64,000 nucleotides of DNA from Symsagittifera roscoffensis (lineage: Eukaryota; Xenacoelomorpha; Acoela; Convolutidae): contig NC_087066.1 of NCBI RefSeq assembly GCF_963678635.1, positions 10,834,517 to 10,898,516 of the forward strand, written 5' to 3'. This document shows, in pieces, positions 57,450 to 64,000 of the stretch. The notes under the pieces are model-generated. The model worked only from the letters and a program-made list of their open reading frames with translations, did no database searches and was not told where the DNA came from. The position numbers and the translations under genes are program-made. Numbering within the stretch: the stretch's first letter is position 1; each line of letters begins with the position of its first letter.

Positions 57450-58340
57450 GTTTACTATAGCTTTGGAGATTCCGATCTCTCGTGCGTTGATAAATCTGGC
57501 CTGGTTGCCTGGATGCTGATCTATATTAAAGCCTGGTTGCTGACGGGCCTGGTTGCTGATCTACATTGTCCAATTTCCGAACAAATGGTTATTCCTGTTG
57601 ATCAGCCTCCGTGAGCTTCCTTGTGTGGTTCTGGCTCTTCGGATTGTAAACCAAGTCCGATCGCACGCCCCAATTGGTGTCTGCCAGGTGGGGTAGGTCC
57701 TGCACCGTTGACTCAGTTTATCTAAATCGGAAGATTTATTTTTTTGGAACTTTCGACTAATTCAAATGTTGAAGCGACGGTTTTGTCGTGAGGTTTCTTA
57801 GAACACTAATAGCTTCGCATCCATGATGGGCCTGAAAAGTCGTTAGTTTGGCTGTGGCGTTAACTGAAAAAAGAAGCACACCGAGGGCTCGCTCGAGCAT
57901 TTTTCCCAAAAAAACTGGATTTTTCTCCTTCGCGTACGTGAGAATAGCGTTTTTCAAGCGTCCTATCGTCCGTTCCACAAATCCATTAGCGCGACGATCA
58001 GTTACAAGTGTCTTCACGAGTGAGTTCGATTCCCTCAGTGTAACAAAATGTTTTAATCTCATTTGACATAAAGTTTGTTCCCTTATCTATATAAATCCTT
58101 CGGAGCACACCATGGTTACTATATGGTTCATTAGGTTCCTTCGGCTCTACCATTTTCCCCATCTCCTGTTTTGTCATTAAGTTTTTGAGGTTCTTACCCG
58201 ACTCTGTTTATTCTGTACAATTCTCGGCCAAAGACGCTATGGAACAGTAAATTTTTGGGTACCAAATGTCCTCGGCGGCCTGGAACTTATTCGACTTCCC
58301 ATGATGGTAGTAGTAAATTCGGTTGTTGATATCGGTACTT
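57450..58340 (-). pseudogene. pol: Integrase of element C
   Basis: The zinc-finger remnant has HHGKSNKF and a CTECTES pair. The core shows IDKGTNFMSNE with the second catalytic Asp near 58086, and NGFVERTIGRLKNAI with the catalytic Glu near 57975. The open section 58062-57757 then reads SVNATAKLTTFQAHHG, matching the N-x-T-x-x-T-P-F region of retroelement integrases. Confidence 0.72.
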
Positions 58341-58999
58341 AGCAAGGTTGAGATGACAAGTTCACACTACGTTTTCTCGTACATACATGTTATTAAGATT
58401 TGTGATTGCTAACGGTTCATAGCGTAAGTTTTAGCATGAGTGTTAGGATCTTTTTCATAAATCATTTCTCTTTTGGCAGTTAGTTGTGAATCTGATTTAT
58501 AAGTGGATTCGATGAAAAAAAAATTATAAAATTCTGGCAATGAAGTAAATTTACTGACAATTTTGTATCCCCATGGTACATGGCACATAACTAAATTATT
58601 AGGCTCAACCGGTGGAATAGTTTCACCGGCGTATGCCGAAGAAAAAGAAAGTATTGTATTCGTTATATTAGAATTGACTCTTTTGTGATTGCTTCTAAAC
58701 TAGATGTTGTTGTTGTTCATTTTAAATTTTGTCGCTGCTACTGGTAAACTGGGATGCCGTTTTAAAAATCGATCGAACTTCCGGAAACTCTTATCCATAT
58801 TAGCTTTTTTGATTTGATTTGTTTTTAAATAACTTGAGTTTGAATTCATAATAGCTCCAATTAGATTTCCATTCAATTTAGCTGACCGTTGGATTATTCC
58901 ACGTGATCGTTTCTGATTGACTAATGCCTTCTCGCATGACACGACGCGACAAAAATTTGCATAAAGCATGGTTATTGACTAATTGCGTTTTGGATGACG
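58341..58999 (-). pseudogene. pol: RNase H to integrase linker of element C
   Basis: Contains an Asn/Lys-rich minus-strand frame (58969-58700) with KSFRKFDRFLKRHPSLPVAATKFKM. It probably belonged to Pol but matches no motif I know. Confidence 0.35.
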
Positions 59000-59470
59000 C
59001 GTTTACCTGTCCCGCGGTGTAGTTTGTTCGATCGTATCCCAAGGCGCAACGTATTGAGTTAACTTTCGCAATTGCAAACATGATATCGCCGTTTTGATTG
59101 AGAGATAAATAATCCACCAAGCCATTCCCCCCCCCGGCTTAAGAGTCAAAGGGATCAAGAGATCTAGCCATCTTGTAAGCCAACTAAATAGTCTTTTTTT
59201 CCTTTTTTTTCTTTTAAAAGAGACAACAAGACCTTATGATCTATAATTACGTGAAGTTTTTGGCCCAACAGGTAGTTTTGCAAATTATCTGCCCCCCAAA
59301 CCACCGCGAGCATTTCGAGTTCATTTGTCGAAACCTTTTTTTCCGCATCGCTCAAGTAGCTTAAAGCAAAGAATTGGGTCTCCACCCTTCGGATCTTAAA
59401 TGTTCCATTATGACGCCAAATCATTTTGACTTGCGTTACAATTAATGCAAAAGTCCCGATGCACGTCGAA
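59000..59470 (-). pseudogene. pol: RNase H of element C
   Basis: LSDAEKKVSTNELEMLAVVWG and LHVIIDHKVLLSLL are the two best-known Ty3/gypsy RNase H blocks (Glu of the first and Asp of the second are catalytic). Open from 59424 to 59164; the downstream spacer (LGYDRTNYTAGQV) is poorly conserved. Confidence 0.75.
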
Positions 59471-59549
59471 ACATCGTAGCTGAATTATGTTGGTTGGTTA
59501 CCATTCACAGTTTTCAAATGTCTAACTGACATTCAGTAGTCCATGAATA

Positions 59550-60450
59550 ATCATTTTTCCGGTTTATTAAAGGGCGAAGTGGGAAGGAGGAATCAAGAAG
59601 CGCTGGCAAATTTTTGCGTAAGCTGTGTATGGAGCCCATAAACTACTTCAGGAAAATGTTCGCCATAACGTTCGCTTGTTAGTATTTCGTTCGATTCGGT
59701 TTTCCGCACCAACGGTGTAATGCCCGTCGGTGTAATCTTATGGCCAAGCCATTTACAATTCTTTTGCGCGAAACTAAATTTCGTCAAATTTAGCGACATA
59801 ATTACCTTGTCTAATTTACGTATAAGTTTCTCTACGGTAGCGTTATGAACAATTTCTGAGCCCTTCTTAACTAATATATCATCAAAAAACGCGTGGGCCT
59901 AGGAAAATCCGACAGAATGAGCTATCCATTGTTCGGTGAAATTCCGCCGGCTTAGTTGCAAGGCCGTAGAGTTCAGTTTTAAAACGGTACGTACTTGTCG
60001 ATTTCCTGCCAATAAGTAAAAAATTAACTTGAACGCTGATATCCGCACTTAAAAAAAGTTGTCCAGATACGTAGGTCAAATCTATTGTTGAAAAAGAACT
60101 CCACAGGCTTTCGCTCGCTTCTGGTTTGTCTAACTAAGTTAATTAACTTTTCAAAAGTTGGCATCTGATATTTGCTTTTTCGGACTAGTTCGTTGAATTC
60201 CTTTGATTCCAGAGTTAATTTAAACGACCGTCCTTTTTGACTGTGATAACGATTGGTGAAACGAAGTATTTATCCGAACATTCATTCAATTTTCCAATAT
60301 GCCCCTGTTTAGATATTTTGCAATCTCCTTATCCCTTTTTTCTATCAAAGTGAGTGCGACTCGCCATCCTTTTTGTTGCACCGGATTTAATTTCTCAAAA
60401 ATCCGCCTCCACTTTATAGTTCCTAGTTTTTCCTACTCTTCGAAAAAAAA
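59550..60450 (-). pseudogene. pol: Reverse transcriptase of element C
   Basis: Blocks in minus-strand order are SPIVITVKKDGRLN, the first catalytic Asp in FSTIDLTYVSGQ, YRFKTELYGLATKPAEF, FFDDILV with both catalytic Asp (59878-59883) and NCKWLGHKITPTGI. This is a standard Ty3/gypsy RT arrangement. It is broken by stops (one right before the FFDD block) and frame changes. Confidence 0.78.
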
Positions 60451-60519
60451 GACTTTGTAAACTGCTTTTTGAAATATTCCTGCCAAGAGCTTAGTTGAAT
60501 CTCTGAGTCTTCAGTCTTG

Positions 60520-61040
60520 TCCTGATCAATCGCCATCACCGTGCCTTCTGGTTGTTATTGTACCATTTTAAATCCCAGATCCTCCATCAAGTCTCATCTA
60601 ATGATGGATTGTCTTTTGCCTCCTATCACCCGTATTCTGGCTGATAATCTCCATCCATTCGATATCAGTTGCACGTTTTTTACTCTGAGTAACTTAAGCG
60701 GGTTATTCCCATAGTCGTGAAACTTGTTAGCCTACGTTGTTAGAGTCTCAAACTTGTCATTCTGTGCACCTAGGGTGCTCCGTAACTCGCCCACTGTGAA
60801 AAATGAGATGAGTAATCTGCTATCAATTCATGTGGTCCTTCCGTTAATCTTCACAGATAATTGCGCTTCCGCTACTTTGAATTCCGTGGTTGTTTTGGAT
60901 CGAATTACCTTTATTACGTAATCGCCAGAACTATCCGAATCCCAAGAATGTGAAAATGCACCACAGGCCAACCGAACTTCCGTGTTGAATTGAACCGTCC
61001 TCTGGTGTGTCGACTTAATACAAAGTTTTTGTCGTGTTTT
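60520..61040 (-). pseudogene. Protease region of element C
   Basis: KINGRTTWIDSRLLISFFT resembles the retroviral protease active-site region, with DSR in place of the usual D(S/T)G. GGKRQSIIR-DLMEDLGF matches the typical C-terminal strand and helix. The changed active site and a stop between the parts indicate an inactive copy. Confidence 0.5.
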
Positions 61041-61049
61041 TGATTAAGG

Positions 61050-62022
61050 TTGACGCCTCCTCATCCTCTGTTGCTTGTTTGTTTGGCCCCAGCAAGTAGG
61101 CTCATAGTGTTCACTTTTCCTGCAGTTATTACAGGTAACGTTATTACAGGTGAGCCCTCGGTCATATGATTCGAGGTAAATCCTGGTTGGTCACAGTTAT
61201 AACACTTTCTGCTTGTCTGGTTCAATCCTCCTCCTCTCAAAAATCTGCGTTCAGAGTACGATCCCCTTCCCCGTTGAAGAGAGTTTTGATATCTGACTCG
61301 GATAATTCCAACTGGTTCCTACTTGACCTTAATTCCACCTCCGATGGTGCCGACGAAATTCCCCCTCCGGTTGTTGTAGAAACGTATGACTCAGCGTATT
61401 TGTCTCCCCGTTCGTACGACAAAACAGTTTTTTTTGCTTCATCTGCAGTCTTCATTGATCGGCAAAGCTCGTTCTGGGCTTTCCGATTATTCATATTTAC
61501 AATTAAAACGTCGCTAAATATCCGACCTTCCAGTTTGCCATAATTGCACCTTTACGCCAATCCGATGAGCACCGAGTGAAATAGCTCGAGCGACTCGTTA
61601 GTTTGTTGTTTTCTCGACAAAAACCCGCAAATTTTGAAAATTTCATTTCATTCTTTTTTGAACTCCGCCTCCAGTGAGTCGACTACCCGTGGATGCATGT
61701 GCGGCCGTCTCTCGTGGAATTCCTCCTGCCCTTTCTGCCCCAGGCACAAGTACAGATTGTAAATTAATGTTTGCTCGCGAGTGAATCGGTTCTTGTCATG
61801 CACCTATTGTGGCAATGCCGTTAACTGAGCCGTCGTAAGTTGTTCATCGGAAGAAGCTTTTCGTTTTTTTTTCGTGTTTAGCGACCATCCCCATTAAAAA
61901 CATGTATACCAAAGTTTCCAGAGCAGAGGCGTCTCTCTGCATTTTGTTGGCTAGATTTCGGTTATGCCCGATAGGTTCTTCCCCAGTTAGATCTGTTGGC
62001 TACGCCATATGAAAAGTCCGTT
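61050..62022 (-). pseudogene. gag: gag of element C
   Basis: Minus-strand frames give QRDASALETLVYMFL, then TREQTLIYNLYLCLGQKGQEE, the Gag helix pattern FSDVLIVNMNNRKAQNELC (about 61494) and a region with a TTTGGGISS linker. A zinc-binding end follows: a first CYNCDQPG finger lacking a normal end, and a complete CNNCRKSEHYEPTC (CX2CX4HX4C) at 61092-61133 in another frame. Several frameshifts. Confidence 0.65.
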
Positions 62023-62548
62023 TGGCATTAGTAAATTCCGGAATCCGAATCAAATATCGCTAACTTAGTTTTACAAAGTACATCACAAGAGTGAGAAATA
62101 GAGGTCACGCCTTTGTTGGTTACACTGTTGGCTGGTACCTGCAGGTATTAATTAGCACCGATAGAATGACAAATGGTTGACAGTTGAAATACTTAACAGG
62201 TGACAATGAATTGAAACGGATTGAAAAAGCACTTTATGACAGATAATAAAAAACCTCAAAATGAGACTATTGAAGACTTTCCAAAGACTGGAAGATGAAA
62301 CACACATCCGTTGAAACAAATTTTTGAAAATTAGAATTTGACAAAAAGTTTTTTGAAGCATTTTGCATCAAAATTGGATCGCTCCTAAATCATCATAATT
62401 TTTACTCCAATTCTCATTTCCACTCGCTCAGCCTATTTATTGATTTCCGGGATAATTTTTTCTTGTTATTCTTTTTTAATTTTAAGTTTTTAATTAATAT
62501 TTTTAATTTAACTGATAAATGATCTTAAATTTTTTTAAAGTTCCCAAA
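61755..62548 (-). repeat. Segmental duplication, copy 1 (5' end of element C plus flank)
   Basis: Aligns nearly base for base with 63209-64000, offset about 1454 bp, same orientation. It covers part of gag, the LTR-like repeat and about 375 bp of flank beyond it. Confidence 0.85.
62023..62171 (-). repeat. 5' LTR-like repeat of element C
   Basis: TGGCATTAGTAAATTCCGG ... AATGACA matches 56383-56509 (TGACAATAGTAAGTTCCGG ... GAGTGACA) over most of its length, including TTTTACAAAGTA-ATCACAAGAGTG and GTACCTGCAG. Both ends read TG...CA. On the minus strand TGGCGTAGCCAAC, a possible primer site, begins about 14 nt inside the element. Confidence 0.55.
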
Positions 62549-63208
62549 AAACTAAAAGCAGCCAAACGGATCTAGAAGAACTGGTCAATTTTTACTCCGA
62601 GGGAAAATAGGTATCAAATCAAATAGCATTATATATGAGGACTATTGGAAATTGAAGTGTTAGTGTAAATGTAAAAACTAGTTATTGATCCCATCCCTAT
62701 TGGTACTGAAAACAACTGTTCATTGATTTGCTATATGGTTTAGGTTTGACTTTTCATTAATTAATTTGATGTTTTATTCTTATTCCTGCTTTTTTATTTT
62801 GTTTTGTCAATAATTTTGACGATTTTAGGTGGGACTTATAATTTAGGCTGTATTACTAAGCAAGGAACCAGCAATATACGCTTAACAAAACCGGTGCGAC
62901 CCCAGCAGAGAACTTTTTCTAAAAAAAATCATTTTTTCAACAAGTGGTTAGACTGCTTATAATAATAGTTGCTTTTATTTGCAAAAAACATTTGCAACAA
63001 AGGCTTTTTAATATATTTCACAGTATAGAAAAAGAACTAGTCATGCTATTTTCATCCTTTTTTGTTGGTCCATGAAATAGTATGCAATAGCTTGGTAGGC
63101 ATTCCTTTCATGGTTTGAATTGTATGATTGGCACTTTTTGTCAGCCCGGGTGTTCACTAAGTTTTGAGCGAGCTCAACCTCTTTCTATCTTCTCGGGTGC
63201 AGCTCAGG
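62549..63208. other. Unique spacer between the duplicated blocks
   Basis: AT-rich sequence with no frame of note and no match elsewhere in the window that I could see. Confidence 0.45.
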
Positions 63209-64000
63209 GATTGTAAATTAATGTTTGCTCGCGAGTGAATCGGTTCTTGTTATGCACCTATTGTGGCAATGCCGTTAACTGAGCCGTCGTAAGTTGTTCA
63301 TCGAAAGAAGCTTTTCGTTTTTTTTTTGTGTTTAGCGACCATCCTCATTAAAAACATGTATACCAAAGTTTCCAGAGCAGAGGCGTCTCGCTGCATTTTG
63401 TTGGCTAGGTTTCGGTTATGCCCGATAGGTTCTTCCCCAGGTAGATCTGTTGGCTACGCCATGTGAAAAGTCCGTTTGGCATTAGTAAATTCCGGAAACC
63501 GAATCAAATATCGCTAACTTAGTTTTACAAAGTACATCACAAGAGTGAGAAATAGAGGTCACGCCTTTGTTAGTCACACCGTTGGCTGGTACCTGCAGGT
63601 ATTATTTGGAACCGATAGAATGACAAATGGTTGACAGTTGAAATACTTAACAGGTGACAATGAATTGAAACGGATTGAAAAAGCACTTTATGACAGATAA
63701 AAAAACTTCAAAAACGAGACTATTGAAGACTTTCCAAAGACTGGAAGATAAAACACACATCCGTTGAACCAAGTGTTTGAAGATTGGATGATAACAAAAA
63801 TTTTTTTGAAGCATTTCGCATTAAAATTGGATCGCTCCTAAATCATCGTAATTTTTATTCCGACTCTCATTTCCACTCGCTCAGCCTATTTATTGATTTC
63901 CGGGATAATTTTTTCTTGTTATTCTTTTTTAATTTTAAGTTTTTAATTAATTTTTAAAAGTTAACTGATAAATGATCCTAAATTTTTTTAAAGTTCCCAA
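63209..64000 (-). repeat. Segmental duplication, copy 2 (runs off the window)
   Basis: Starts inside gag at GATTGTAAATTAATG and includes the LTR-like repeat 63477-63625 and the same flank. Differences from copy 1 are few, so the duplication is recent relative to the age of element C. Its right end is not visible. Confidence 0.85.

Larger units (their letters stand above)
56383..62171 (-). mobile_element. Ty3/gypsy element C, minus strand, decayed, short LTRs
   Basis: On the minus strand the order is LTR-like repeat, gag, protease, RT, RNase H, integrase, tail, LTR-like repeat, about 5.8 kb in total, which is normal for Ty3/gypsy. Base composition is balanced, unlike the A-rich giant elements, and motif sequences are not close to theirs, so this is a separate family. 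All genes contain stops and frameshifts. Confidence 0.75.

Overview
The window looks like AT-rich nuclear DNA from an invertebrate animal. It contains GT-AG introns, two exons of a copine gene, a possible small secreted-protein gene, and about 45 kb of decayed LTR retrotransposons. The phylum cannot be fixed from sequence alone. No bacterial genes, rRNA, CRISPR array or complete tRNA were seen.

Layout. 1-2 kb: the last two coding exons of a copine-family gene. 2-9 kb: AT-rich DNA with no recognisable gene and a possible Pol III-type repeat near 8.7 kb. 9.16-27.62 kb: copy A of a very large Ty3/gypsy retroelement on the plus strand, with both LTRs. 27.6-35.8 kb: non-coding DNA holding a repeat cluster rich in hairpins (28.6-30.1 kb) and a possible small secreted-protein gene (33.0-35.75 kb). 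35.80-55.6 kb: copy B of the same element, same strand, with a 5' LTR but no 3' LTR that I could find. 56.38-62.17 kb: a smaller, unrelated Ty3/gypsy element on the minus strand, between LTR-like repeats of about 130-150 bp. 61.75 kb to the end: a direct duplication of about 0.8 kb covering that element's 5' end and flank.

The main discovery is the giant element (about 18.5-20 kb). Its order is: LTR; 1.2-1.3 kb leader; very large gag; protease, reverse transcriptase, RNase H and integrase with a GPY/F-like module; 0.8 kb non-coding spacer; ORF-S (small protein with two membrane segments); ORF-P (proline-rich); env-like glycoprotein; ORF-T (large 3' gene of unknown function); long 3' untranslated region. 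Copies A and B are diverged but align in every part. Their stop codons mostly fall at different places, so both descend from an ancestor that coded throughout. Outside the genes they share a 12-bp LTR hairpin with covarying pairs, leader hairpins, a splice-donor consensus upstream of gag, a CAG/GTACG site just before ORF-S, and an ATGA overlap joining env to ORF-T. This suggests a retrovirus-like, spliced, env-bearing lineage with at least three accessory genes that I do not recognise. Both copies are dead: A has lost catalytic residues in protease and reverse transcriptase, and B carries internal duplications, stops and frameshifts.
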